Source of the DNA: Bacillus sp. AFS006103
GTDB lineage: Bacteria > Bacillota > Bacilli > Bacillales > Cytobacillaceae
Assembly (NCBI GenBank): GCA_002559145.1
Contig: NTXX01000008.1
Location: forward strand, 37,037-101,036
Direction: 5' to 3'
Length of the DNA stretch: 64,000 bases
This document shows, piece after piece, positions 43,584 to 53,458 of this stretch. Position numbers and translations under genes: made by a program. Under the pieces are notes generated by a model, which made no database searches, had not been told where the DNA came from, and saw only the letters and a list, made by a program, of their open reading frames with translations. Positions within the stretch are counted from its first letter, which is position 1, and each line of letters starts with the position of its first letter.

Positions 43584-45266
43584 CTATTGTAAGGCTTCAA
43601 TGGTTAATTCTTTAGCAGGCAGGAAGTCTTCACCGGTGTTTAAGTAACGGACGGTCACTTTATCTCCTTCTTTTAAGTAGATAGCAAGTGGAACCTTTTC
43701 AGATGAAATCATAAAATTTTGCCGGTTTTCTAATAAAAATGAGACCACCGTGAAATCTCCACTTTTTTCTTTATATACTCTAACCACAGATCCGCTGATT
43801 AGCTTTTCTTCTGCTTTAGAATTGCCGTCTACTGTGCCCTTGCCCCTTTGCAAGGCAATTTTATACTGTTTAAGTGCGTCGTTCGGAGTGGTCGCGTATA
43901 CAGAGATTTCTGGATTCGCTGCCGAAACGATAAAGTAATTTTGCAGAAAACCGTTTGAATCCAAGACAGCCGTCAACCAGCTGGCTTCTCCGTAAAAATT
44001 GTAGAGAATCGGCATTTGCCCATGCCATTTCTTTTCAATAAATCTCTTTTCTATGATTTGCAAGGCCCCCTGTGAATCCATGTAGGATTGTTCAGGATTA
44101 CCTGTATAGAATGTTGCTTTTCCCGTCCTGGAATTGGTCAACGAGTATCCCAACATAGAATCTACACCTTCTTTTGGACTTGTGAAATCAGTAAAATAAT
44201 ACATCGTTCCATTTTCATCAAAGATCGGGCTAACATTTGACTCCGTTCCTTCATCTGATGGGAGTTTCACGTCTGATTTTCCAAACTTACTATTCCAGAA
44301 ACCATGAATAAAGTTGCCGTAATAACTGTTTTGCAAACTAACCGCTTCAGGTGAGACGGCTCCATCGATAAACGCTGGAACATCTGCTAGCGGAAATTCT
44401 TTTATTGCGCCACTCTTAGAATCAACGACTACTAGCCCTTTAGCTGTAAATCCATTACGGGCAGAAATAAATTCACCATAGGTACGGATGTAAAATGGTT
44501 GTCCTTCCTCGTCAATTTCTAATTGAACATCCCCGTAGAAAATCTTCTTCGGATATTGCATACGAATATGCCGTTCAATATTTTTATTAAAAAAAGAGGA
44601 AGGAGTATAAACCATTTCAGATTTAATGAATTTAGGGTTTGCAGTAGAATCCGTTGCACTTAAAGTAAAGTAGCCTGGTGTACTATTTCCCTTCCACCAC
44701 TTAAAAAATCCAGAGAATTCCACCGGAGCAATATATACATAATCTCCGTTCAGCTTTTGAATTTGAAGATTTCCAAGTTCGTAGTAACTAGTGTTTGGGA
44801 CTTGCCCAAATGCCTTTTTCATTTTGTTACGTGCAAACTGTGGAGGAACGCTTGCAGGTGTTTCCTGCTCATCAAAGGTCTGAATCTCTACCTTTTCATC
44901 CATTTTTGCGAGTTTATACTTTTCATCAGCATTAAAAATAAAGGCGGTTAAGAAATAAATTCCCAGTCCTAAACATGCCAGGAAAAGAAGTCCTTTGACC
45001 TTTCTTTCGATGCCTTTAGCAAGGATAGCTCCACCAGCGGTAAGGAAGAGGCCAAACAGCCATAAAGAAGAGATGTTTCTATCAAAATTACTAAAATAAT
45101 AGAATGAAAACACTGAAAGCAAGAGAATGACAACAACGGTAATAAATATTCCCAGTTTCAGTTTTTGGCCTTCTTTTTTGCTGCCCTGCTCTTTTGTAAA
45201 AATGGGTATTAAAATAAGTCCGGCTACTATACCAATTATCATGGTAAATAGAAATATGTTTCCCAT
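43584..45266 (-). CDS. Large hypothetical membrane protein
   Basis: This 560-residue protein has four N-terminal hydrophobic segments (about residues 3-22, 37-57, 65-83 and 90-110) and a long soluble part, probably extracellular. I recognise no named family. The soluble region has repeated aromatic-rich motifs such as GYFTLSATD and FYIRTYGEF, a pattern suggesting an extracytoplasmic beta-rich domain. Its last 70 residues look OB-fold-like. The start at 45266 follows AAGGGAG; an upstream start would add a 13-residue charged extension. It is monocistronic, and a GGTGTCAGGCACC repeat lies 81 bp upstream of its start. Confidence 0.75.
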   Translation of the reverse strand: MGNIFLFTMIIGIVAGLILIPIFTKEQGSKKEGQKLKLGIFITVVVILLLSVFSFYYFSNFDRNISSLWLFGLFLTAGGAILAKGIERKVKGLLFLACLGLGIYFLTAFIFNADEKYKLAKMDEKVEIQTFDEQETPASVPPQFARNKMKKAFGQVPNTSYYELGNLQIQKLNGDYVYIAPVEFSGFFKWWKGNSTPGYFTLSATDSTANPKFIKSEMVYTPSSFFNKNIERHIRMQYPKKIFYGDVQLEIDEEGQPFYIRTYGEFISARNGFTAKGLVVVDSKSGAIKEFPLADVPAFIDGAVSPEAVSLQNSYYGNFIHGFWNSKFGKSDVKLPSDEGTESNVSPIFDENGTMYYFTDFTSPKEGVDSMLGYSLTNSRTGKATFYTGNPEQSYMDSQGALQIIEKRFIEKKWHGQMPILYNFYGEASWLTAVLDSNGFLQNYFIVSAANPEISVYATTPNDALKQYKIALQRGKGTVDGNSKAEEKLISGSVVRVYKEKSGDFTVVSFLLENRQNFMISSEKVPLAIYLKEGDKVTVRYLNTGEDFLPAKELTIEALQ

Positions 45267-45347
45267 AAATATCTCCCTTTCAACTTTGACTTCCAAATCA
45301 GTCAATTCATATACGTATAATCAGGCAGTTTGGTTTCATTTTAATCT

Positions 45348-45360
45348 GGTGTCAGGCACC
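45348..45360. repeat. GGTGTCAGGCACC repeat, copy 8
   Basis: An exact copy in the gap between the divergent membrane-protein and thioesterase genes. Confidence 0.7.
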
Positions 45361-45435
45361 ATGTGAAAATAGTCTATTTTTAAAATATTAAGTCAACTAA
45401 TTGACCTAAGAAATTTTCCAATGATATCATATCTA

Positions 45436-45449
45436 TGTAAACGTTTTCG
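45436..45449. promoter_or_regulatory. cre-like site before the thioesterase gene
   Basis: TGTAAACGTTTTCG matches the cre consensus at 13 of 14 positions, 19 bases before the start codon. That position would give repression by CcpA. Confidence 0.55.
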
Positions 45450-45467
45450 AAAAAGGGGGAGAGTTTA

Positions 45468-45950
45468 ATGGAAGTGAAAATAGTAAATGCCATTCAGGAT
45501 GAGTACCCGGATGATTTTGCGTGGTGTTATGGATGTGGCCGGTTAAATGAAGAAGGGCACCATTTTCGTACCAGTTGGAATGGGGAGCAGACGGTAACCA
45601 CTTTTACACCTGAAAACAATCATCTAGCATTGCCCGGTTTTGTTTATGGCGGCATTGTTGCTTCATTAATAGATTGTCATGGAACAGGATCGGCTGCGTT
45701 AGCACTGCACCGAAAGAATGGTCATGAAGCAGGGGATGGGGTGGAACCACCACGTTTTGTCACGGCATCATTAAATGTAAATTTTCTAAAACCAACTCCG
45801 CATGGGGTTCCGTTAAAGGCAATTGGTACTGTCCAAGAGATCCACCCGAAAAAATTCAAGGTGGAGACTGAGGTCTTTGCAAATGATATTCTATGTGCAC
45901 GAGGTGAGGTAGTAGCGGTTGTCATGCCTACTACTTTCTTAAATAAATAA
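45468..45950 (+). CDS. Hotdog-fold (PaaI-type) thioesterase
   Basis: This 160-residue hotdog-fold protein probably hydrolyses acyl-CoA thioesters. The family pattern is visible in ALPGFVYGGIVASLIDCHGTGSA near residue 54 (helix with the conserved glycine and aspartate) and in the following strands. An N-terminal CYGCG pair of cysteines near residue 20 is typical of a PaaI subgroup. GGGGGAGAG precedes the ATG, and a cre-like box overlaps its promoter region. The acyl group is not known. Confidence 0.85.
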   Translation: MEVKIVNAIQDEYPDDFAWCYGCGRLNEEGHHFRTSWNGEQTVTTFTPENNHLALPGFVYGGIVASLIDCHGTGSAALALHRKNGHEAGDGVEPPRFVTASLNVNFLKPTPHGVPLKAIGTVQEIHPKKFKVETEVFANDILCARGEVVAVVMPTTFLNK

Positions 45951-46088
45951 AATAGAAAGACTGGTCCGCTTTGCTATTATGGCAAAGTGGATTTTTGTAA
46001 TACAAATGAAATATCGTATTTCGAAACAAATCGCTTCCTTATTCGTCTAATTAAGTATAAATATCATTTTTGGAGGAGGACGGATGGG

Positions 46089-46469
46089 ATGAGGAAAAGA
46101 ATAATCATTACCTTGTTGGTGGTAATTATTGGAGGGTCCTGTATTGGTATTAGTACTTTGGGTTCTGCCTTATTACAAGAGGAGAATCCCATCCGATTAA
46201 TTATCTCAGCCATGAAGCTTAAACTTTCCGATACTGAATATGTCCAGTTTGCAAAAACGGAAAAACGGAGTAGGTATTTATCTATAAATACTGATCATAG
46301 TCGATATGAAGTAGTAAAGGAATATATGTTTTCAAAAGGATGGATGTTTCAAGAACAGATGGGGGCCGGCCTTATATTTACAAAAAATAAGGAAGATGCT
46401 GTAGTTGAAATTAGACAATATTCAAAGCATTATTTCATTTGGGAAGTTCAGCAGGCACTTTATAAGTAG
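46089..46469 (+). CDS. Hypothetical exported or membrane-anchored protein
   Basis: This is a 126-residue protein with one N-terminal hydrophobic segment (about residues 4-25) and a soluble remainder. I recognise no family. The ATG at 46089 has GGAGGAGGA 8 bases upstream; the longer reading frame from 45987 has no ribosome site. The soluble part is rich in Lys/Arg/Tyr. Its function is unknown. Confidence 0.7.
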   Translation: MRKRIIITLLVVIIGGSCIGISTLGSALLQEENPIRLIISAMKLKLSDTEYVQFAKTEKRSRYLSINTDHSRYEVVKEYMFSKGWMFQEQMGAGLIFTKNKEDAVVEIRQYSKHYFIWEVQQALYK

Positions 46470-46498
46470 TGAGCGTACATAGAAAATTCTTTTTTCAT

Positions 46499-46530
46499 AA
46501 AAAAACCCCTAATCCACTATCGTTAGGGGT
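46499..46530 (-). terminator. Terminator of the TetR gene
   Basis: On the minus strand TTAGGGGT-type arms (46505-46512 and 46523-46530) form a stem followed by six T residues. It abuts the stop codon. Confidence 0.85.
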
Positions 46531-47441
46531 CAAGTTGCCTCAATTTCTTCTAATTGTTTGAAATAATCATCGATCATTGTTTCTAATGACGGTTTGTCGA
46601 TTTTCCAAATTGAACTTGCTTTCAAAGTGGAAAGGGCACTTTCAATCAGGTATTTTCTTGGAGTACTCCTATGCAACAGTTCTTCTTGGATAAAGTCTAT
46701 TAATTCAAGATGTTTCTCCTTTTCAGATTCTTCCTGTAAGTTCTTCGTAATCGCTTTCCTTAAAGCCCCAGTCATTTGGAGTAATTGGTTTTTAAATCCA
46801 TTATCATTTTTTTTACAGCCGGGCAGCCATTTTTCTATAAGGTTAGGTTCATGTAATTGATTACCAGATTCAGCAACCTCTTCCACCAACTTCACCAATC
46901 GTGCCACGCTATAACCAACTACTCGGCTGATTTTTTCGCCCGTTTCATTAGCCAAACGATTATATAGAAGATTATATTGAATGATCCCCTGAAACATAAT
47001 CGCACAATCTAACAGGTATGGTCTCTTTTCTTCACCGAAGATATCGATGAACCGATTGAAATACCAATGCAGTGATTTCAACCGGGCATTTTGGACGAAT
47101 TGTTTAAGATCAGCGTCATTCGAAGCCAACACTTCTTCATAGAGGGCAATTAGCTTATTCTTCCTATTTGAAATCATCTGAAGTTCTAGTTGTTTGATAA
47201 AGATATCAATATCAGCAGGATTCCTACCAATCAGTAAATCATTTCTGTCCTTTTCAAGCTGTTTGTAAATTGTTTTATAAATACCGATTAATAATTCGTT
47301 TTTTGATGAAAAATAATTATAAAATGTTCCCTTTGATATCCCGCTATAATCTAAAATGTCCTGGATGGATGTAGCTTGGAAACCTTTTTCGATAAATAGC
47401 TGGTGGGCCATCTTAATGACATTTTGTTTCCGGTTATACAT
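46530..47441 (-). CDS. TetR-family regulator, unusually long
   Basis: This 303-residue repressor has a TetR HTH domain at residues 4-50 (ATSIQDILDYSGISKGTFYNYF). The remaining 250 helical residues are about 100 more than usual for the family, so it may carry a second ligand or dimer domain. The ATG at 47441 follows AAAGGTGAT. It is divergent from a 14-helix MFS drug exporter across 185 bp, the classical layout of a repressor and its exporter. The inducer is unknown. Confidence 0.9.
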   Translation of the reverse strand: MYNRKQNVIKMAHQLFIEKGFQATSIQDILDYSGISKGTFYNYFSSKNELLIGIYKTIYKQLEKDRNDLLIGRNPADIDIFIKQLELQMISNRKNKLIALYEEVLASNDADLKQFVQNARLKSLHWYFNRFIDIFGEEKRPYLLDCAIMFQGIIQYNLLYNRLANETGEKISRVVGYSVARLVKLVEEVAESGNQLHEPNLIEKWLPGCKKNDNGFKNQLLQMTGALRKAITKNLQEESEKEKHLELIDFIQEELLHRSTPRKYLIESALSTLKASSIWKIDKPSLETMIDDYFKQLEEIEAT

Positions 47442-47626
47442 AAATATCACCTTTAGCCTAAATTTGTACTTACTGTATAATATAATACTAACTTATTTAA
47501 GGATTCTTTACAAACCCATATATTTGTAGGATTTTTTAATTGCAAAAATTGAACTGAGCGTATATTATTATGTAAGTGTGAAATTGGAGTATAAAAATTT
47601 GAACATATGTTATAGGGGGAAATTAA

Positions 47627-49165
47627 ATGGATCAAACGATAAAAAAGACGAACAAACCACCGTATGGCGTTCTTGCCGTACTGATAATCGGTGCTTTTAT
47701 TGCCTTTTTAAATAACACATTATTAAATATCGCACTGCCTTCGATTATGAACGACTTAAAAATTGACCCATCAACGGGTCAGTGGTTGATAACCGGTTTT
47801 ATGTTAGTAAATGGAATACTGATTCCATTATCAGCCTATTTAATTCAAAAATTTTCTGTCCGGCAGTTATTCCTGGCAGCCATGCTTTTATTTACTTTAG
47901 GAACTGTCTTAGCCGGATTTGCGCATGCCTTTCCACTATTATTAACTGGTCGGATGATTCAAGCTTCCGGATCAGCGATTATGATGCCGTTGTTAATGAA
48001 TGTTATGTTAACGAGTTTTCCAGTCGAAAAACGGGGAGTTGCAATGGGCGTTTTTGGGCTAGTTTTAATGTTTGCTCCGGCAATTGGACCGACATTATCA
48101 GGCTGGATTATTGAACACTATGACTGGAGAATGCTATTCCATTTTGTAACACCTATCGCTATTATTGTCGTATTGCTTGGCTTTTTCTTACTTAAAGATA
48201 AAAAAGATAAAGTTTATCTTCGACTTGATTTCTTATCTGTGGTGTTATCAAGCGTAGGTTTTGGCGGTATCCTCTATGGATTCAGTTCAGCTGGTAAAGA
48301 TGGATGGGATAGTCCGCAGGTTTATGGGACGCTTGCTGTTGGACTCATTTCATTGGTAACATTTATCTTACGTCAATTAAGACAAGAACGGCCACTTCTT
48401 AACTTCCGGATTTATAAATATCCCATGTTTGCATTATCTTCTGCTATTTCAATGGTAGTTACAATGGCGATGTTTTCAGGAATGCTTCTTCTACCTATTT
48501 ATGTCCAAAATATTCGTGGGATTTCACCAATGGATGCGGGCTTAATGTTATTGCCAGGGGCGATCTTGATGGCAATCATGATGCCTGTTACGGGTAAATT
48601 ATTTGATAAGTTCGGCGGCCGTGCTTTAGCAATCATTGGTCTAGCAATTACAGTAATAACAAGTTATTTATTCAGTAAATTAACACTTGAAACAACTTAT
48701 ACACACTTAATCATTTTATATACAGTTCGTATGTTTGGGATGTCAATGGTTAATATGCCAGTTACCACAAACGGTTTAAACCAGCTGCCAGCACGCTTTT
48801 ATCCTCACGGTACGGCGATGAACAATACGATGTCCCAGGTATCCGGTGCAATTGGTACAGCATTGTTGGTAACAGTAATGACAACCCGTGCGAAAACACA
48901 TGCCACAGAACTGATTGAAGCTGCGAAGAAGGTTGTTCCTAATCCTTCTGTAAAAATTACGGAAGCGATGCAATTAAAAATGCAGCATGATATTCAAATG
49001 AAAGCCATGTTAGAAGGTATTAATGACGCATTCTTTGTCACCGTCTTTATCGCTGGTCTTGCTTTGGTGCTTGCTTTATTTATTAAACGTGCTAAACAAG
49101 CGGAAGATCCAGGTGAGGTAAAACCTTCTGCACAAAAGGTTAAAGCGAAGTTAGCGGAGAATTAA
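47627..49165 (+). CDS. MFS drug exporter, DHA2 (EmrB/QacA) family
   Basis: This 512-residue inner-membrane transporter has 14 hydrophobic segments. The DHA2 marks are FLNNTLLNIALPSIMNDL near residue 26, the antiporter motif C region GPTLSGWIIEHYDWRMLF near 148, and the C-terminal cytoplasmic tail of about 25 Lys-rich residues. It resembles LmrB-type lincomycin/multidrug exporters. It exchanges drugs for protons and is likely repressed by the divergent TetR protein. GGGG and an ATG follow the promoter region. Confidence 0.92.
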   Translation: MDQTIKKTNKPPYGVLAVLIIGAFIAFLNNTLLNIALPSIMNDLKIDPSTGQWLITGFMLVNGILIPLSAYLIQKFSVRQLFLAAMLLFTLGTVLAGFAHAFPLLLTGRMIQASGSAIMMPLLMNVMLTSFPVEKRGVAMGVFGLVLMFAPAIGPTLSGWIIEHYDWRMLFHFVTPIAIIVVLLGFFLLKDKKDKVYLRLDFLSVVLSSVGFGGILYGFSSAGKDGWDSPQVYGTLAVGLISLVTFILRQLRQERPLLNFRIYKYPMFALSSAISMVVTMAMFSGMLLLPIYVQNIRGISPMDAGLMLLPGAILMAIMMPVTGKLFDKFGGRALAIIGLAITVITSYLFSKLTLETTYTHLIILYTVRMFGMSMVNMPVTTNGLNQLPARFYPHGTAMNNTMSQVSGAIGTALLVTVMTTRAKTHATELIEAAKKVVPNPSVKITEAMQLKMQHDIQMKAMLEGINDAFFVTVFIAGLALVLALFIKRAKQAEDPGEVKPSAQKVKAKLAEN

Positions 49166-49176
49166 TTAGTATTTTA

Positions 49177-49208
49177 GAGGTGACTGCAAAGTCACCTCTA
49201 TTTTTTAT
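49177..49208 (+). terminator. Terminator after the drug exporter gene
   Basis: AGAGGTGACT pairs with AGTCACCTCT across a 4-nt loop, followed by ATTTTTTATT. Confidence 0.9.
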
Positions 49209-49371
49209 TTAAAACATGTAAATAATGTTGAAATGTTTGAAAATATATTAGTAAAGTTTTTTTAATATAAGATTACTTAAGAAATAACTTTTTCTTCCTT
49301 TTGCAAAGAAAATAATTCTTATCTAAAAATAACAAAAAAATCAGAAAACGATTCTCTATTAAGAACTCACG

Positions 49372-49380
49372 TGATATAAT
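49372..49380 (+). promoter_or_regulatory. Extended -10 promoter of the multicopper oxidase gene
   Basis: TGATATAAT (TATAAT at 49375-49380) is an extended -10. The -35 is weak (TTCTCT). It is about 95 bases before the start codon. Confidence 0.5.
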
Positions 49381-49461
49381 TTACCCATGATGAACCTTTT
49401 TTACAGCAGATAGAGTACTTAATAAAAGACGATAAGGCTCATTATAAAAAATCAGGGAGAG

Positions 49462-49482
49462 ATGCTGATGCCTTATGTTTAA
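49462..49482 (+). CDS. Tiny leader ORF overlapping the oxidase start
   Basis: The six-codon frame MLMPYV ends in a TAA that overlaps the ATG at 49475 (ATGTTTAA). GGGAGAG at 49455-49461 fits the tiny frame from its second ATG (49468) better than the oxidase start, which is 13 bases away. Coupled translation is possible; the peptide itself may have no role. Confidence 0.3.
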   Translation: MLMPYV

Positions 49483-52400
49483 GTTTAAGAAGCTGAGAAA
49501 AGTCGGTCGGTCGGTGCAAATTGTCTTGGTCGCAGGACTGCTAATCGTTTCCACATTAGGAGGCACTACAAAATTAGAAGCTGCAATGGGAGGGATGGAT
49601 TCGGGAGTTACGCCGGACTATTACGGAACTCCTAACTATGCGAATAGCCAGTTACCTGAACTAGATACGGCTGGAAAGGTAATTCCAGGGACGGGAATTC
49701 GCAAATTTGTTGACTCTTTACCGGGTCTAGGGCTAGAAAACAAAAATAATCTTGGTCAGTACATTCCAGTAGCGGTTCCAGACACAACTACCTACCCAGG
49801 CTCAGATTACTATGAAATCTCGCTTGTACAGTATACCGAGCAATTACATAGTGATTTGCAGCCTACAACTCTTAGAGGGTATAAGCAAACCAATACGAAG
49901 GACCCAACAGTTAGTGTGCCAAATTACTTTGGTCCAATGATCATTGCCCAAAAAGATCGACCAGTCCGGGTTAAATTTACAAATGAATTGCCAACTGGAA
50001 GTGGCGGAGATTTGTTCCTACCAGTTGACACATCACTAATGGGAGCTGGAATGACTCCAGATGGGAAGAGTATGTATACGCAAAACCGCGCCACACTGCA
50101 TTTACATGGAGGAATGACACCGTGGATTAGTGATGGGACTCCGCACCAATGGATTACACCTGCTGGGGAGATCACGGACTATCCAAAGGGTGTAAGTGTG
50201 AAAAATGTCCCGGATATGCCTGATCCAGGACCGGGGTCAATGACGTTCTTTTATTCGAACCAACAAAGTGCAAGGGTGATGTTTTACCACGACCACAGCT
50301 TAGGTCTTACCCGCTTGAATGTATACGCAGGAGAAGCAGGCGGATATCTTATTCGTGATAAGGTAGAGCAAGACCTAATTGATCAGGGAGTTATTCCTAA
50401 AGATGAAATTCCTTTATTTATTCAAGATAAAACGTTTGTACCAACAGATAATCAGCTATTGGCCACCGATCCAACTTGGGATAGGACCAAATGGGGAGGA
50501 CAAGGGAACCTATGGTTTCCACATGTCTATATGCCTAACCAAAATCCTTATGATCTCACTGGTTCTAATCCATATGGCCGCTGGGATTATGGTCCCTGGT
50601 TCTGGCCGCCCAATACTGGTTTGAAAAATGGACCTGTAGCGAATCCATTGTATGGGCAGGAAGGCCAGCCGCCAATGATTCCGGGAACTCCGAATGTGTC
50701 TACTGTACCCGAAGCATTTATGGATACACCTCTGATAAATGGAACAGCCTACCCAACTCTCACGGTTGATCCAAAGGCGTACAGATTCCGGGTTCTAAAT
50801 GCCTCAAACGATCGGTTTTGGAACCTTCAGTTCTATAAAGCTAAATCAAATGGTGATATGTGGAACGCAGACGGCACTTTAAAAGATGGTGATGTTGGTG
50901 AAGTTCCAATGGTCGATGCGGTACGGAATGCTAGCTATCCTGCCACTTGGCCGCATGATGGCAGGGATGGTGGAGTACCGGATCCTGCTGCCGCAGGACC
51001 TAAGATGTTTCAAATCGGAAATGAAAGTGGTTTTATACCTCAGGTAGCAGAACTGGCAAATCAGCCGATAGATTATGAATATGGACGTCGAAGCATTACT
51101 GTACTAAACGTGTCCAGTAAAACATTATTCTTGGCACCTGCCGAAAGGGCAGATGTAGTCGTCGATTTTAGTAAATATGCAGGTCAAACTCTTATTCTAT
51201 ATAACGATTCTCCAGCACCTGTACCAGCATTTGACCCACGTTACGATTACTATACAGGTGATGAAGATCAATCTATTACTGGCGACAATACTGGTGGGGC
51301 ACCTTCGACCCTACCTGGATATGGACCAAACACACGCACGATCATGCAAATTAAAGTGGCAGATATACCGAATACGCCAGACACAACTCAAACTACCTTA
51401 GATAAGTTAAAAACTGAAATTCCGAATGCGTTTAAAGCTGGACAGAACCCGATTCTTGTACCGGAAGATAAGTGGGTCAATATTCAAGATAATTCCACAA
51501 CCTTTACGCCGATTGGAGATACTACTCCATTAACATTAGATATTCAGCCAAAGGCTATCGCTGAAGAATTTGAGCAAGTTTTTGGACGTATGAATGGAAC
51601 ACTTGGAGTAGAAATGCCAAATACTAACTTCCAGAATCAAACGACCATCATGCTGGGATATGTAGATCCATCTACTGAAATCTTAAAAGATTCGATGACT
51701 CCGTTGACACCAAAAACAGGGGACGGAACTCAAATATGGAAGATCACACATAACGGGGTAGACACCCATGCGATGCACTTCCATCTCTTTGATGTCCAGT
51801 TGATTAACCGTGTTGGTTGGGATGGATCCATTCGATTCCCGGATGCCAATGAGAGAGGATGGAAAGATACCGTAAGGATGAATCCGTTAGAGGATTGTAT
51901 TGTAGCTCTCAGACCAGTGGCTCCGAAAACCACTTTTGGTATCCCTGATAGTATTCGTCTTCTTGATCCAACCATGCCGGCTGGTACGACAACACAATTC
52001 ATGGGAATCGATCCGAAAACCGGTAATCCAATGACTGTAAAGAACGAAATGACAAACTTCGGTTGGGAATATGTGTGGCATTGCCATTTGTTAGGGCATG
52101 AAGAAAATGACATGATGCGTGCGATGATCTTTAACATTGAACGTGTAAAGCCGACAGCATCAACCTTACAAGGCACAAGAACGAATGGCGGGGAAGTGAA
52201 CCTAAGCTGGACGGATCCTACAATGGTAGATAATCCAGACACATTGGGGAATCCCTCAAATGAGATTGGCTACAATGTAATGCGTGCAGTGGAAATAAAC
52301 GGTATTGCAGGTGCATACAGTCAAATTGGCACCACCTTAGCAAACCACACAAGCTATATCGATACTACTGTTGATGCGAATACAAGTTATAGTTACAGGA

Positions 52401-53329
52401 TTACTAGCTTTAATGCTGAAGGGGAAACGAATTCAAATGCTCTATCCACACCTGGGCTTCCAATGGCACCATCTAATCTTTCAGCTGATCAATCTGGTTC
52501 AGATGCAGTTGTAACTTGGACAGATAATGCGTTAAATGAAACTAGTTTTGCTATAGAGCGATCAACAGACGGTGTTAATTTTACGGTTTTGGCTACTCCA
52601 AATATGGCAAACGATACAGGCACTGTAAGTTACACTGATACAACGGTAAATCCCGGAACCTATACTTATCGGGTGAAGGCGTTAAATGGATCATTAGAAT
52701 CCAGTTACTCGAATTTAGCCAATGTAACAATTATTGCAGTTCCGCCAGTCAATGCACCAGCTGCACCAACTAATTTAAGTGCAACGCTTCAATCAGGACC
52801 AAATATAAATTTATCCTGGAGGGATAACGCCAGCAATGAAACAGGCTTTACCGTAGAACGTGCAACCAATGGCGGCGCTTATACTATCATTGCCAACCCT
52901 GGTCGAAGAAATAATACAGGAACTGTTACCTATACTGATTCAACCGTTCAGACTGGAAATAGTTATACCTATCGGGTAAAGGCAATGAACGGAACTGTTT
53001 CTTCAGCCTATTCTAATGATTCTTCAACAATAAGTGTACCTATTATACCTCCAGCACCAACAGGATTACAGGTGTCCGCCTCAAGAAATGGGGGGAATGA
53101 TAAGGTGACTATGAATTGGAGTAAACCAGCGGGAAGCATAACCAGCTATGTCGTTCAGTATGCAACGAATTCCACATTCACGCAGAATGTTGCAAATAGT
53201 ACTGTAACCACTACTACATTTGTCCAATCAGGATTTACGAGAAACAGAACTTACTATTTAAGAGTACAGGCGGTAAATCAAAGCGGTTCATCCCCTTGGT
53301 CGAATTCAGTAAGTGTTAGAACACCGTAA
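49475..53329 (+). CDS. Secreted multicopper oxidase with about four FN3 domains
   Basis: This 1284-residue exported oxidase uses a mononuclear and a trinuclear copper centre to oxidise phenols or metal ions with O2. A signal peptide ends near residue 37 (KLEAA). The four copper motifs are in order: HLHGG near 209, YHDHSLG near 272, THAMHFHLFD near 764, and HCHLLGHEENDMM near 869. Inserted loops between motifs 2 and 3 are long. Residues of about 890-1284 form four fibronectin type III repeats. The layout is a giant extracellular laccase-like enzyme; the FN3 part may bind surfaces or polymers. Ribosome-site spacing to the ATG is long, with a tiny ORF overlapping. Confidence 0.9.
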   Translation: MFKFKKLRKVGRSVQIVLVAGLLIVSTLGGTTKLEAAMGGMDSGVTPDYYGTPNYANSQLPELDTAGKVIPGTGIRKFVDSLPGLGLENKNNLGQYIPVAVPDTTTYPGSDYYEISLVQYTEQLHSDLQPTTLRGYKQTNTKDPTVSVPNYFGPMIIAQKDRPVRVKFTNELPTGSGGDLFLPVDTSLMGAGMTPDGKSMYTQNRATLHLHGGMTPWISDGTPHQWITPAGEITDYPKGVSVKNVPDMPDPGPGSMTFFYSNQQSARVMFYHDHSLGLTRLNVYAGEAGGYLIRDKVEQDLIDQGVIPKDEIPLFIQDKTFVPTDNQLLATDPTWDRTKWGGQGNLWFPHVYMPNQNPYDLTGSNPYGRWDYGPWFWPPNTGLKNGPVANPLYGQEGQPPMIPGTPNVSTVPEAFMDTPLINGTAYPTLTVDPKAYRFRVLNASNDRFWNLQFYKAKSNGDMWNADGTLKDGDVGEVPMVDAVRNASYPATWPHDGRDGGVPDPAAAGPKMFQIGNESGFIPQVAELANQPIDYEYGRRSITVLNVSSKTLFLAPAERADVVVDFSKYAGQTLILYNDSPAPVPAFDPRYDYYTGDEDQSITGDNTGGAPSTLPGYGPNTRTIMQIKVADIPNTPDTTQTTLDKLKTEIPNAFKAGQNPILVPEDKWVNIQDNSTTFTPIGDTTPLTLDIQPKAIAEEFEQVFGRMNGTLGVEMPNTNFQNQTTIMLGYVDPSTEILKDSMTPLTPKTGDGTQIWKITHNGVDTHAMHFHLFDVQLINRVGWDGSIRFPDANERGWKDTVRMNPLEDCIVALRPVAPKTTFGIPDSIRLLDPTMPAGTTTQFMGIDPKTGNPMTVKNEMTNFGWEYVWHCHLLGHEENDMMRAMIFNIERVKPTASTLQGTRTNGGEVNLSWTDPTMVDNPDTLGNPSNEIGYNVMRAVEINGIAGAYSQIGTTLANHTSYIDTTVDANTSYSYRITSFNAEGETNSNALSTPGLPMAPSNLSADQSGSDAVVTWTDNALNETSFAIERSTDGVNFTVLATPNMANDTGTVSYTDTTVNPGTYTYRVKALNGSLESSYSNLANVTIIAVPPVNAPAAPTNLSATLQSGPNINLSWRDNASNETGFTVERATNGGAYTIIANPGRRNNTGTVTYTDSTVQTGNSYTYRVKAMNGTVSSAYSNDSSTISVPIIPPAPTGLQVSASRNGGNDKVTMNWSKPAGSITSYVVQYATNSTFTQNVANSTVTTTTFVQSGFTRNRTYYLRVQAVNQSGSSPWSNSVSVRTP

Positions 53330-53458
53330 TAGATTACAAGGACGACCTTGGAAAAACGGCCGGCCCTAGGAGTACTACAGTTTAATATATAAAAGAATTG
53401 CAGTCTCCTACGGGGGAACACGAACTAATTAGTAAGTAGCAATAAAGGAGGTATATGA

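Noticed and set aside
51730..52242. 170-residue minus-strand frame inside the multicopper oxidase
   Set aside because: It covers the copper motifs of the oxidase on the opposite strand. Its codon content is a by-product of the real gene.
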